In this document: positions 34,531-44,026 of the stretch, in pieces | How positions within the stretch are numbered: the stretch's first letter is position 1 | Layout of the letters: each line of letters starts with the position of its first letter | NCBI GenBank assembly: GCA_022822005.1 | Contig: JAJECO010000091.1 | Coordinates: 1 to 64,000 of the forward strand | DNA length: 64,000 bases | DNA from: Candidatus Poribacteria bacterium | GTDB taxonomy: Bacteria; Poribacteria; WGA-4E; PCPOR2b | Direction of reading: 5' to 3' | Position numbers and translations under genes: made by a program | The notes under the pieces: model-generated | Told to the model about the DNA's origin: nothing | What the model saw: the letters and a program-made list of their open reading frames with translations, nothing else | Database searches by the model: none

Positions 34531-35370
34531 TCACGCATTGATGGCTTCTATCTTTTCACGCAGGAACGCGACGCACCCGTCTACCTCTGCTTCACTGAGG
34601 CCATGAAGAACTATCGGGATATCGGGGTCAACATCGTTAAGCAACGACAGGTATTGATCATAATCTAAAAGCCCCTTCCCCGCAGCAAGATGCCCCGCTT
34701 CACCATCCCGGTCAAGGTCTTTCGCGTGTGCAAAAGAGATGTCCTCACCGAGCAACGCGAAGGCTTCATCAAGAATTTCACGCATGTGCGGCAATTCCCC
34801 GGTATGAAAGATATTGGCACCATCCATAACCACTTTCAGATAGGGCGAACCGATCTGGTCAATTATGCGACGGGCTTTTACCGCAGAATCAACGACATTG
34901 GCAACTTCCGGCTCAAAGGCAAGAGTGACTTGGTATTCCTCGGCGATCTCTATGGCTTGACGCATTGAAACGACTAAATCCTCCCACGCCTCTGGGGTGT
35001 CATTGTCTGGGTGTCGCCGCCACATGTTATCGGGATCCCGTGAACCAGTGCAGAGCGCAATCACCGACGTACCTAACCGTTCACAAGCCGCTGCCAACAC
35101 ACGTAAGTTCCGCAATCCATCGGCGCGTCGCTGTACATCGGGATGTATCATATTATAGGTTCCACCAAGCGCGGTCATTGCTATGCTGCGTGCACCCATT
35201 TCTTCACGAATTTTATCACATAAACCTGCATCAATATGCGTTGGTATTTTAGTCACACCGGCACTCGAAAGGTTAAACTGCATACAGCTAATACCATGGT
35301 TTACAGCGGCATCCAACGCTTCTTCCAACGTCGCCCGGTCAAAGGTCCCAGACATAATTCCAATCTGCAT
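34531..35370 (-). CDS. sugar phosphate isomerase/epimerase (TIM barrel)
   Basis: A 279-residue xylose-isomerase-like barrel: MQIGIMSGTF start, VTLAFEPEVAN (metal Glu), LKVVMDGANIFH (Asp plus His), ISFAHAKDLD (His) and IPIVLHGL near the end. It is a second member of this family in the window, only distantly similar to the one at 29518. Substrate unknown. It stands alone on the reverse strand, with about 160 bases separating it from the divergent permease gene. The ATG is preceded by GAGGAGGGG. Confidence 0.88.
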   Translation of the reverse strand: MQIGIMSGTFDRATLEEALDAAVNHGISCMQFNLSSAGVTKIPTHIDAGLCDKIREEMGARSIAMTALGGTYNMIHPDVQRRADGLRNLRVLAAACERLGTSVIALCTGSRDPDNMWRRHPDNDTPEAWEDLVVSMRQAIEIAEEYQVTLAFEPEVANVVDSAVKARRIIDQIGSPYLKVVMDGANIFHTGELPHMREILDEAFALLGEDISFAHAKDLDRDGEAGHLAAGKGLLDYDQYLSLLNDVDPDIPIVLHGLSEAEVDGCVAFLREKIEAINA

Positions 35371-35527
35371 TCGTATCCCCTCCTCAACTCAGACCAATTC
35401 TCGATTTATACACGACTAATTTATAAGTGAGCCTCCACTATACCACCGTTCAGACACTGAATCAAGGGAAAAACCGAACGCATCATATAACAGACATCGT
35501 GGATCCCATTCTCCGTTTTCGTAACGT

Positions 35528-37210
35528 ATGCACACACTACCAATTCTACTCAAATCCAGTTGGCAGGGATGGTTAAATAGTATCCAATACGCCTCAGAGG
35601 AGAGACGGAAAAAGGTCGCAGAGGCTATCGGTTTTCTTGTCCTGATGGCTGCGCTATACCTGATAGGTCATGCTGTCTTCAAAGTAGTTGGTCAGCGGGC
35701 AGACGCCTATACAGAAACTATACTGCGCGCTATCAACATTTGTGTCGGACTCAGTGTGCTCATTCTGGCAAAAGGGGCAATAGAAGGCACAATTAAACAG
35801 TTTTACGAAGCTGCCGACACATCGCTGCTGCTGTCATCGCTACCTCCATCAACTGTTTTCGGATTCAAGTTGATTCAACTTATCGCATCGAATTTATTAG
35901 GCATGGTGATGTGGCTGTTCCCTCCGTGGATTGCGTTTGGACGACTTTTCGGGCTGGCCTGGCACTTTTACATAGGACTCATCCCTACCTGTTTTTGTCT
36001 ACTCGTCATCATTGTGACAAACGTGGTGGTCGTAATGATGTTGATTACACGCTTTTTTTCTTCACAGCGAATGATACAGTTCTTGAAAATTCTCGGCACA
36101 ATCATTGGCGCTGCTGCCGGATTTTTTCTCGCGTTCAGTGTTCTTACATTCGAGTGGTCAGATGAGATTGCCACATTTCTCCTCAAACGACTAAACCTGC
36201 CCACCTCCGACTGGTATCCGCACCTATGGGCAGCAAAGCTGATGATAAGTTGGCTCCCCGAATCCGGAATCCAACCGTTGCGATGGGCGATTCAACTGAT
36301 TGTTGTCAGCGTAGCGACACCGCCCTTAAGTGTATTATTGGCTTCCAAGATCTACCACCGGAGTTGGGAATATGCAAGGGGCGTAGAGGTTAATCCGACA
36401 CGGAGCAGTAAAAAGCGAAGGCGCATCGCCCTCCTCGGTCGGGGCAGAATCTGTTCAATGATGGCAAAGGATTTCCATGTTTTCCTCCGACACAAAGGGC
36501 GAGTCACCATGATCATAATCCTAACCCTCATCCAGTTGATACCGATATTCGCCCTGCTTTATCAGATGCCCACGACAGACCAAATCCACTACGGCTTTCA
36601 TCTGCCGAACTTAGCAGCAATAGTTGTTCAGATCATGATCTACAGCCTGATTGCCACAGCCGGACTCTCGTGGGGAGGATGCAAAGCAGAAACGAAAACA
36701 TGGTGGTTGTTAAAATCAAGTGCGATTTCACCGACGCTGCTTTTCAAGAGCAAACTTTCGATCGGGACCCTCTGCGCAGCTGCTTACGCAGGTGTGTGGG
36801 TTTTTGTAATATTAACCCTGTTTCGGATACCTATCCAGTTATGGCTGCCAACCCTATTGATGATTATTGCGATCATAGCGACAGCCACCGCGTTCAATAC
36901 AGCAATGGGGACACTGCCTTGGGTAGCAGAAATTGGAGAAACCAATCGGGATTTCAACAGGCAACCGGTCCTCCGATCGGCAACCCTTCTGGTCACAATC
37001 ATTGTCAACCTTATACTGCTCAGTGTACCCACCATAATCCTACAAATCGCTGTCCTTAGCGAAATGAAAATCTTCGGGGGTAGACAGAGCGATTCAATTC
37101 CCGCCACACAATTACTCACAATTGCGTTTATTCTGATCATCCTTATTGGCGTGTGGGTGATCTCATACCTTCTCGGAAGGCAATCGTTACGGAAACTGCT
37201 CTATAGATAA
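35528..37210 (+). CDS. orphan ABC-exporter-type permease
   Basis: A 560-residue polytopic membrane protein with about 12 hydrophobic helices and a basic cytoplasmic centre (NPTRSSKKRRRIALLGRGRI), resembling the putative ABC exporter / ABC-2 permease group. An ATP-binding partner would be needed, and none is adjacent. The 29 bases before the ATG read, in another frame from a GTG at 35499, as VDPILRFRNVC, which looks like the first residues of such an ATPase. No ribosome site precedes the ATG. The gene may therefore be the survivor of a deletion that removed its ATPase, or it may use one encoded elsewhere. Confidence 0.75.
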   Translation: MHTLPILLKSSWQGWLNSIQYASEERRKKVAEAIGFLVLMAALYLIGHAVFKVVGQRADAYTETILRAINICVGLSVLILAKGAIEGTIKQFYEAADTSLLLSSLPPSTVFGFKLIQLIASNLLGMVMWLFPPWIAFGRLFGLAWHFYIGLIPTCFCLLVIIVTNVVVVMMLITRFFSSQRMIQFLKILGTIIGAAAGFFLAFSVLTFEWSDEIATFLLKRLNLPTSDWYPHLWAAKLMISWLPESGIQPLRWAIQLIVVSVATPPLSVLLASKIYHRSWEYARGVEVNPTRSSKKRRRIALLGRGRICSMMAKDFHVFLRHKGRVTMIIILTLIQLIPIFALLYQMPTTDQIHYGFHLPNLAAIVVQIMIYSLIATAGLSWGGCKAETKTWWLLKSSAISPTLLFKSKLSIGTLCAAAYAGVWVFVILTLFRIPIQLWLPTLLMIIAIIATATAFNTAMGTLPWVAEIGETNRDFNRQPVLRSATLLVTIIVNLILLSVPTIILQIAVLSEMKIFGGRQSDSIPATQLLTIAFILIILIGVWVISYLLGRQSLRKLLYR

Positions 37211-37423
37211 TCTAAGCTACCACCCAACGAACGTAGGGCAGACATCCTACTCGACTCATAGCGATAGCTAGCAACCTGTGTAATCTCTAAGATTTCTGTT
37301 GAAACAAAGCCTGCAATATGCTAGAGTTTAACCCATTCAATTCCCTGAGTGTAACCAGACGTAACTACGGGCAAAACAGGGAAAAATGAAAAAGTCGCGC
37401 AAACCATAATTGGAGGAGATTGG

Positions 37424-38476
37424 ATGGCAACCGATAAAGTACGAGTTGCAGTTGTAGGTATGGGTATCGGCAAACCGAACGGACGTGCCTTGGCGGCAAA
37501 CCCGCGTGGACAGGTCATTGCGCTCTGTGATCTGTTAGAAGAGCGTATGCAGGAATTTGCAAAGGAGTTGCCGGAAGAGGTCAAATTTTACACCGACTAC
37601 AAACAGATGTGTAAAGATCCAGAAATCGATGCCGTCTTTGTTGGAACACCGAATCAGTGGCATGTGCCTGTCGCGTTGGAAGCTGTACGGAACGGGAAGC
37701 ACGTTATGGTGACCAAACCACTCGCCGACTCAGAAGCCGCAGCAAAAAAACTGGTTGCTGAAGCGGAAGCGGCGGGGGTCGTGAACATGATGTCTCTCTC
37801 TACCCGTTTTGGCCGCGACTGTCAATATCTCGGGAATCTCCAACAACAGGGATACTTCGGCGAACTCTACTACGCCAGGTCCCGCAGCGTTCGGAGAAAC
37901 GGAATTCCAACGTGGAGTCTCGGATTCATTCAGAAGGGTGGCGGCGCTTTTCGCGATATGGGCGTGCACGCCCTCGACGCTGTGTGGTGGGTGCTGGGTA
38001 TGCCCAAACCCGTCGGCGTGTTAGGCACCGCTGGCGCCAAGTTTGGCCCCCACGGATTAGGCTATTCGGGCAGTACACCTCCGCCTAAGTCGTTCTACGA
38101 ACAGTACGCATCGGACGATTATGGAGGTGGCTTTATCCGCTTTGAGAACGGCACAGGTCTACAGATCGAGAGTTTCTGGGCATCGCACCAACCGGGCGAG
38201 TTTCAGATGGAGTTGTTTGGCACGGACGCGGGTGCCCAACTCAGCCCACTCACGCTCTACCGCATGGAAGATGGCGCAACGCAAGACATCAACGTTGACC
38301 CACCTCCAGGGCTTGAATCTTGGGATAACATCGCCGCACATTTCATTGACAGCATCTTGGATGGCAAACCGTGTGCAGCCCCACTCCGCCACGGACTTAT
38401 CGTCCAACAGATGATGGAAGCACTCCTCTTGAGCGCAGAGACAGGGAAAGAAGTGCGGATTGAAACCGATGAATAA
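37424..38476 (+). CDS. Gfo/Idh/MocA-family NAD(P)-dependent oxidoreductase
   Basis: A 350-residue protein. An N-terminal Rossmann domain (VRVAVVGMGIGKPNGRAL, then VIALCDLLEERM) is followed by the family's nucleotide-site strand, here HVMVTKPLA in place of the usual EKP. The substrate domain has FRDMGVHALDAVWWVLG, which supplies the catalytic His region (D..xH). It oxidises or reduces a sugar, inositol or related polyol. The ATG follows GGAGGAGATTGG, a very strong ribosome site. It is monocistronic by spacing, although only 127 bases precede the next start. Confidence 0.92.
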   Translation: MATDKVRVAVVGMGIGKPNGRALAANPRGQVIALCDLLEERMQEFAKELPEEVKFYTDYKQMCKDPEIDAVFVGTPNQWHVPVALEAVRNGKHVMVTKPLADSEAAAKKLVAEAEAAGVVNMMSLSTRFGRDCQYLGNLQQQGYFGELYYARSRSVRRNGIPTWSLGFIQKGGGAFRDMGVHALDAVWWVLGMPKPVGVLGTAGAKFGPHGLGYSGSTPPPKSFYEQYASDDYGGGFIRFENGTGLQIESFWASHQPGEFQMELFGTDAGAQLSPLTLYRMEDGATQDINVDPPPGLESWDNIAAHFIDSILDGKPCAAPLRHGLIVQQMMEALLLSAETGKEVRIETDE

Positions 38477-38505
38477 TTTCCTTGCCTCCAGTTCCAAATC
38501 CTCAT

Positions 38506-38535
38506 TTGCAAATCTCTATGGGACTGTGGTATAAT
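38506..38535 (+). promoter_or_regulatory. promoter for the ferredoxin-fusion gene
   Basis: TTGCAA (38506-38511), an 18-base spacer and a perfect TATAAT (38530-38535), about 70 bases before the ATG at 38604. Confidence 0.6.
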
Positions 38536-38603
38536 TTGAGCAACTAAATTTACCGAAACCGTAGACAACAAAACAGGTTAGATGTGTCCGAGGAGAGATA
38601 GAA

Positions 38604-39839
38604 ATGGCTTATGTGATTGCCGAACCCTGTGTTGACGTTATGGATACGGCGTGCGTTGATGTGTGTCCGGTCGATTGTATTCATACCAAGGATGGGGAAA
38701 AGCAGCTCTATATTAATCCCGCCGAATGTATTGATTGCGCTGCATGTGAACCCGCATGTCCGGTCACCGCAATTTTCATACTTGACGATGTCCCGGAGCA
38801 GTGGACATCCTATATTGAAGTAAACGAGAAGTTCTTTGAAGATTTTGTCAAACCGACAAAAGCGGGGGCAGCAGCAGGAGAAGATGGCGCAGCCGCAGGG
38901 GACGAAGATAAAATTGGAATCGAAGAGTTTGTACAAGACATCGAATCTCCCAAGTCTTCGATTCGGCCCGTATTGCGCCCGTTCGTTATGCTTTCCCAAC
39001 TTGTGCTGGGTGCCTTTGACGCGAAATTTAAGCGTGAACTTGAGGAGATGGCACAGAACCCGATCATCTTTAGCGCCCCAATCTCAACGGGAATTAACAG
39101 CCTCATTAATTTAACGCTTTATCCACTCGTGCTTTTCCTCCTTTTCTCAGGTGGGAGCATAGAATCTGCACTGTTCACCGGTAAAGGGAACTTTGCGATC
39201 TTCCTCGGCGTGATCTTGGCGGTCCTTGAAGGTCTCTACCGATTTAGAGATGATCTCGTCACAACGGATAGCGAAGAACCCTCTCGATATGGTGCTTCGA
39301 TATACGGTTGGATTCCCTCCTTGGTTGCTCGCCTACTTTTGCCAGCATTACGACCGGTGCTTGCAACGGAACCCACCTCTCCGCGTTCAACCATGCCGGG
39401 TGCTGTCCTCACCGATGGACCTATTTACCAAGAGGATGTCCGTGAACGCTACCGCCGGTACGGGATGCTAAACCGGATGGAAGAACAAGCTGACCGCTAC
39501 GTCATCGAAATTGAGCTCCCTCGCTGGGTGCCTGATTCCACATATAAACGGAAATACAACCTTCCGGATCGGATGCCGGACTATACGTATCAGGTAAGCC
39601 TTGGCGAAGGCACGGTCGATGTGGAAACCAAGTTGGAGGATTCCCGGTTCACTGAGGTTGCCGGGCGGATCAGTTCATTCCCTCTCGGGTTCAACAACGT
39701 GTTCCGCATCGAAGCGCAACCTGAAGACTTCCAGGCAATGCTACGGGATAAAGTACTGGAAATCGTCGTTCCAAAGGCAGGGAAGGTCGAAGATCTCGTT
39801 ATTGAGCGGCCGGTCCACTACGCAAAGATTAAGGGATAG
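38604..39839 (+). CDS. ferredoxin - two-helix membrane - Hsp20-like fusion
   Basis: A 411-residue protein. Residues 1-60 form a bacterial ferredoxin, with C9, C17, C21, C25 and then C42, C45, C48, C52; the position of the second Cys of the first cluster motif is Val12, as expected for a [3Fe-4S]/[4Fe-4S] type. After an acidic, Ala-rich linker (84-105) come two hydrophobic segments (~163-182 and ~197-213), predicting a membrane anchor. The last ~100 residues (YVIEIELPR ... VLEIVVPKAG, 297-393) resemble an Hsp20/CS beta-sandwich. Electron transfer at the membrane is likely for the first part. The whole architecture is unfamiliar to me. The ATG follows GAGGAGA, and a strong terminator follows the stop. 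Confidence 0.8.
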   Translation: MAYVIAEPCVDVMDTACVDVCPVDCIHTKDGEKQLYINPAECIDCAACEPACPVTAIFILDDVPEQWTSYIEVNEKFFEDFVKPTKAGAAAGEDGAAAGDEDKIGIEEFVQDIESPKSSIRPVLRPFVMLSQLVLGAFDAKFKRELEEMAQNPIIFSAPISTGINSLINLTLYPLVLFLLFSGGSIESALFTGKGNFAIFLGVILAVLEGLYRFRDDLVTTDSEEPSRYGASIYGWIPSLVARLLLPALRPVLATEPTSPRSTMPGAVLTDGPIYQEDVRERYRRYGMLNRMEEQADRYVIEIELPRWVPDSTYKRKYNLPDRMPDYTYQVSLGEGTVDVETKLEDSRFTEVAGRISSFPLGFNNVFRIEAQPEDFQAMLRDKVLEIVVPKAGKVEDLVIERPVHYAKIKG

Positions 39840-39861
39840 TCGCAATAATTCCGACCCCACA

Positions 39862-39901
39862 AAGCGGAATCTGGAGAAACCTTCTGGATTCCGCTTTTTT
39901 T
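39862..39901 (+). terminator. Rho-independent terminator
   Basis: A perfect 10-bp stem AAGCGGAATC/GATTCCGCTT (39862-39871 and 39887-39896), a 15-base loop and a run of T. It closes the ferredoxin-fusion gene. Confidence 0.9.
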
Positions 39902-39937
39902 ATTTTCGATCATGTAAAAAATTGTACAAAATGCCAC

Positions 39938-41215
39938 ATGTCTAAGCCCTACCCTCCCCCTGAGTGGGAAACAGCAGGGTTCAACCACATCTGGTTGCCC
40001 TACACACAGATGCAGACCGCACCGTTGCCGTTGCCGGTCATCTCTGGCAGTGGTGTTCGGCTGACCTTAGCCGATGGTAGAGAATTGATCGATGGCATAG
40101 CGTCATGGTGGTGTGCCTGTCACGGATACCAACATCCCCACCTGACAAAGCAGATTGCAAAACAACTTGAGACATTGGCACATGTCATGTTTGCGGGGCT
40201 TGCTCATGAGCAGGCTTATACGCTTGCCCATCGTCTCGTCTCCATGGCACCACAGGGATTAAATCGTGTATTCTTTTCCGACTCCGGTTCAACAGCGGTC
40301 GAAGTGGGAATGAAAATGGCAGCACAGTTTTGGGCTAACCGACAGGAACCGGATAAGCGCAAGTTTATCTGTTTTCGGAATGGTTATCACGGGGACACCA
40401 TGGGCGGCATGTCACTCGCGGATCCCGAAACAGGCATGCACCGGACGCTAAACCGCTACACCCCCGAACAGCATGTCTTCGATATTCCCAACAACAGGGC
40501 GGATCTGACTGCGCTTGCAGCATCACTAAAGAAAGTTAGAGAAACGGTGGCGGGGCTTGTAATCGAACCGCTGGTTCAGGCAGCAGGGGGAATGAAGTTC
40601 CATTCGCCCGAAATGCTTGCCGAAATCTACCAGCTTTGTAAGGAACACCGTATCCTATTTATTGCCGATGAAATCGCCACAGGGTTCGGGCGCACCGGCT
40701 CGATGTTTGCCTGCGATGAAGCCGGCATCACGCCCGATGTTATGTGTCTGGGCAAGGCACTCACCGGCGGCATGGTAGGATTGGCTGCGACATTAGCCAC
40801 GGAAGAGGTATTTGAAGCTTTTCTGTCAGACCGGTTAGAAACTGCACTGATGCACGGTCCCACATTCATGGCGAATCCTATAGCATGTGCCGCCGCCAAC
40901 GCTTCACTCGATCTGTTTGAGGGGGAACCCCGAATCGCACAGATCCAAGGGATCGAGACGCAGCTACGGGAAGAACTGAAACCGTGTCATAAACTGGAAG
41001 ATGTTATCGATGTAAGAGTGAAGGGAGCTATCGGTGTCGTTCAACTGTCCGATGTGAGTGGAGAATATATACTTGAACTCCGCCAGCGGTTTATAGGGGA
41101 GGGTGTGTGGCTCAGACCGTTTAGCGATGTTATCTATATTATGCCTGCCTTCACAATTTCGTCAGCAGAATTAACGCGATTGACCGATGCCGTGTTTAAG
41201 GTTCTAACAGCGTAG
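39938..41215 (+). CDS. bioA: adenosylmethionine-8-amino-7-oxononanoate aminotransferase
   Basis: A 425-residue class-III PLP aminotransferase with BioA-specific features: HIWLPYTQMQTAP at the N-terminus, GIASWWCACHGYQHP, FSDSGSTAVEVGMKMA, NGYHGDTMGGMS, FIADEIATGFGRTG and the PLP Lys in CLGKALTGG. It makes 7,8-diaminopelargonate from KAPA using SAM as amino donor, in biotin synthesis. No bioB, bioD or bioF is beside it. The start ATG lacks an obvious ribosome site. Its TAG stop touches the stop of the reverse gene with no base between. Confidence 0.93.
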   Translation: MSKPYPPPEWETAGFNHIWLPYTQMQTAPLPLPVISGSGVRLTLADGRELIDGIASWWCACHGYQHPHLTKQIAKQLETLAHVMFAGLAHEQAYTLAHRLVSMAPQGLNRVFFSDSGSTAVEVGMKMAAQFWANRQEPDKRKFICFRNGYHGDTMGGMSLADPETGMHRTLNRYTPEQHVFDIPNNRADLTALAASLKKVRETVAGLVIEPLVQAAGGMKFHSPEMLAEIYQLCKEHRILFIADEIATGFGRTGSMFACDEAGITPDVMCLGKALTGGMVGLAATLATEEVFEAFLSDRLETALMHGPTFMANPIACAAANASLDLFEGEPRIAQIQGIETQLREELKPCHKLEDVIDVRVKGAIGVVQLSDVSGEYILELRQRFIGEGVWLRPFSDVIYIMPAFTISSAELTRLTDAVFKVLTA

Positions 41216-42949
41216 CTAACGCCGTTCCTTCCAGCTAATCCCGCCCTGCTGTGATGACTGGAGATCTACCTCCAAATCTTCAAAGAACAGATCGAAATGC
41301 GTAAGGCATGCAGTGTCTGGCTGCTCGACACCGTAAGCGCTCGCTGTAATCCCCAACTGTAACGCCGGATATTCTCGACGCAAGTGGTCGGCAAACTCAA
41401 AGAGCCATTGATAAATCACACCGATCGACTCGGCGCGTGTATAATGCTGATGCCCCAGTGCGTTGCATCCTTTTAAGAGGCTGTCCTCTGACCCCAAAAT
41501 TGGGCGATCCAAGATGAGGGTATCCGCCGCTGTCTCCTCAAGCAACGCTCTTACCGCCTGTGTGAGGTGGTAACCGTAATCACTCAAAACACAGTAAACC
41601 TCCGGAACTTCTTTGTGACTGGTGGGCTGCTGTATCTGCTCTTCTGCCGATTCCTCTTCTTGCTCCGCATCGCTACTTTCCGGCACTGCCTTCCATTGGA
41701 CTACTGGCGCCGGTGCCAACCGCCATTCCGGACGATCTAAAACCGCGGCGGGTATCTCAGCAATTGGAAGACGGATCCCAAACTTGCCTCCACCTTCATG
41801 CACCCGTTGACTTATCTGTTTTACTGTTTGCAAGTCTGCAATGTTCCAGTCATAATCGAAGACAATTAAATCTCCGGCGCGCATCGACTCTATCGGCATC
41901 TCCCATTCGGATTTGGAAGCTATCCAGTGAATCTCAGGGGTTTGTAACGCCGCACCTTCAGAATATGGTGGTATATACGCCACCGCATTCTGATTGATTC
42001 TTTCAATCGTGGCTTGGAGGCCACCTTCAACAAGCAGCGTCCAGACTTTGGGACTGTCCACTGACTGTCCCGACGGCACTCGGATTTCAGTCCGATTAGT
42101 AGCTGGCATCGACCTCAAACCGATCGACACAGTCTCTCGATCCGAGTAGACCCCATAGTGCTTGAGAATGCCCGCGCTCTCATTTCCCAGCACTACCCCG
42201 CTACCAACGCCAGCATCACCTACCAGAATAAATGCCTCCGATGTGCCCCCTTCCCAAGGCGTTGTCAGTGGTCCCTCTACCACTCCTGAAATTTCACACC
42301 TCCAGATTTGAAGGCTGTCCTTCCGACCCGCGAATAGCGGTAGAGACTCGATTGTCACATCCTCCACAAAAAACGCTGAATCTGTCAGATTCTGAATCGT
42401 CAACCACTTGCGAACCCCCGGCAGATCCGGATAAATTTCGTAATGAATCCACAGATAAAATATCGGTTCTACCTCCTCATCGGAAGTATATGTGAATTGA
42501 ATCGTAACCCGCTTGCCGCCCCCCATTTTCTGGACGATCTGATAATCGTTGTAAGTCAACAGATCGCTATCCCCAGAAAAGACTATTTCCCCAATCCGAA
42601 ACCGAAACTCCTCGCTCGGTTGATCTATGCAGCTTTGTCGCGAAGCCTTATGAGCGTAGCGAATCGTCCCAACCCTGTGCGCCCCCTGATCTAAACGCAG
42701 CCGGCGTTCCATCAGGTCGTTTCCCATGTAAAGTACGCGGGACTTTATATCAAAACCAGCATAGACCCCAATCCGCTTCAACGGCTGCAGCTGCGCTCTT
42801 AGATCAGCAATCGAAACTGTCTGCGCATCTTTACTGCTGCTTCCAGCGCAGCCAAGGCATATCAGAAGAATGAGTATGTAACTTAACAGCTTCGGGTGTG
42901 AAAGGTGAGATGGGGAAATTCCTGAGAAGTAGGAACTTAGATGTGTCAT
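41216..42949 (-). CDS. lipoprotein, glycosidase (GH36/melibiase)-like
   Basis: About 577 residues. The N-terminus has a hydrophobic segment ending in a lipobox (ILLICLGC, C34), so the protein is probably anchored by lipid outside the inner membrane. A beta-rich domain (IFYLWIHYEIYPDLPGVRKW, then VEDVTIESLPLF) and a following barrel-like part (DLIVFDYDWNIADL, GKFGIRLPIAEIP) resemble the N-terminal sandwich and start of the barrel in alpha-galactosidase-type enzymes. The catalytic Asp pair is not identified, and an acidic low-complexity insert (AEQEEESAEEQIQQ) interrupts the barrel. The start is uncertain: ATG 42949 is preferred over TTG 42973. Confidence 0.65.
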   Translation of the reverse strand: MTHLSSYFSGISPSHLSHPKLLSYILILLICLGCAGSSSKDAQTVSIADLRAQLQPLKRIGVYAGFDIKSRVLYMGNDLMERRLRLDQGAHRVGTIRYAHKASRQSCIDQPSEEFRFRIGEIVFSGDSDLLTYNDYQIVQKMGGGKRVTIQFTYTSDEEVEPIFYLWIHYEIYPDLPGVRKWLTIQNLTDSAFFVEDVTIESLPLFAGRKDSLQIWRCEISGVVEGPLTTPWEGGTSEAFILVGDAGVGSGVVLGNESAGILKHYGVYSDRETVSIGLRSMPATNRTEIRVPSGQSVDSPKVWTLLVEGGLQATIERINQNAVAYIPPYSEGAALQTPEIHWIASKSEWEMPIESMRAGDLIVFDYDWNIADLQTVKQISQRVHEGGGKFGIRLPIAEIPAAVLDRPEWRLAPAPVVQWKAVPESSDAEQEEESAEEQIQQPTSHKEVPEVYCVLSDYGYHLTQAVRALLEETAADTLILDRPILGSEDSLLKGCNALGHQHYTRAESIGVIYQWLFEFADHLRREYPALQLGITASAYGVEQPDTACLTHFDLFFEDLEVDLQSSQQGGISWKERR

Positions 42950-43026
42950 GCCATTTCTACTCGGCACTTTCAAAAGGGTAGGATTAAGCCGTCTGTGACT
43001 GGCAATGGAGTATTATAGGGACAAGG

Positions 43027-44004
43027 CTATCCCAAAACCTCAGTGATGAGGGAATATAGCTTCGGGACGGTACGATCAAAATCCCCGGAAATATGGTAAC
43101 TCTCGCCGCCGTCTCTCACAGTGCGAACGAGAATCGTCTTCTTAGGACGGTGGTAGTAGTGGGCATCTGTTGGACTGCCTTCCTCTCGGAAATCAGAGAA
43201 TTCAATCAAATCAAAATTAGCGGTGGTGAAATGCCGGACTTCTTCGCCGCGTTGCGCGGCGATGTTTCGCGCCATTGACAGACTCTTGAGATAAACCTCC
43301 GGTCCCATCACCGCAGAACCCAAGTTGAGAAACACGCCGTCCTCCAATTTTGAGACACTGTGGGCAAAACGCAGGAAATCCTCGCCGGTTGTGTAGCCCA
43401 TCGCAGCATAATCGGCGGCGGGGTGCTGGTCAATGATGTCGTAGCCGATCCCTTTATGCACGGTTATCGGAACACCCAAGCGATAAGCTGCTGCGAACAT
43501 GCTAATCGCTCGATGTGGAAACTTGACCCCACACTCCCCGTTCCGAATGAACCGACCAATCGCTTCACCGAAGCCAATTTTGTCGTGATAGCCGCGAGCG
43601 ATAGCATCATTGAGGTAACGTCCGGTCTCCTCCCAGTTACCAAACTTGCCATCCCAGATATACCGCTCCACATCCTCCAGTGTCGCACCAATTAGAGCAA
43701 GTTCAAAATCGTGGATGGTGCCGGCACCGTTCGTCGCCAGATGCGTGAGGACGCCGCGCTCCATCAGATCGATAATATAGCGCGAATTGCCTCGCCGCAT
43801 GACGTGCGCCCCCATCATCCATATCACCTGTTTCCCCGCCCGATGGGCTTGAATTATTCGATCTACAACTGTCCGCAAATCGTCGTTTTCATACGGCGGC
43901 GTTTCTGCATCCAACGGGTAGATGTCTGCGACCGTCATTTTATGTTCCCGTTCAGCTAACGGAAGAACCCTTAATTGCCTCCGATCTAATTTGGAATAGG
44001 CCAC
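43027..44004 (-). CDS. deoxyhypusine-synthase-like protein
   Basis: A 325-residue protein with the deoxyhypusine/homospermidine synthase fold. Features are MMGAHVMRRGNSRYIIDLM, the NAD-site strand HLATNGAGTIHDFELALIGAT, VHKGIGYDIIDQHP, FLNLGSAVMGPEVYL and a C-terminal GSPTDAHYYHRPKKTIL, where the DHS catalytic Lys loop would be. In eukaryotes and archaea DHS modifies eIF5A; bacteria lack that target, and related bacterial proteins use polyamines or are uncharacterised. The start is ATG 44004 (MAYSKL). It is 22 bases downstream of a 2-hydroxyacid dehydrogenase on the same strand, so coexpression is likely. Confidence 0.8.
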   Translation of the reverse strand: MAYSKLDRRQLRVLPLAEREHKMTVADIYPLDAETPPYENDDLRTVVDRIIQAHRAGKQVIWMMGAHVMRRGNSRYIIDLMERGVLTHLATNGAGTIHDFELALIGATLEDVERYIWDGKFGNWEETGRYLNDAIARGYHDKIGFGEAIGRFIRNGECGVKFPHRAISMFAAAYRLGVPITVHKGIGYDIIDQHPAADYAAMGYTTGEDFLRFAHSVSKLEDGVFLNLGSAVMGPEVYLKSLSMARNIAAQRGEEVRHFTTANFDLIEFSDFREEGSPTDAHYYHRPKKTILVRTVRDGGESYHISGDFDRTVPKLYSLITEVLG

Positions 44005-44026
44005 AAGTCGCGAGTCTCCCTGATTT

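Noticed and set aside
38550-38999. Reverse-strand ORF of 149 codons opposite the ferredoxin domain
   Set aside because: Cys- and Phe-rich translation is the mirror of the ferredoxin codons; it covers the forward promoter and has no ribosome site.
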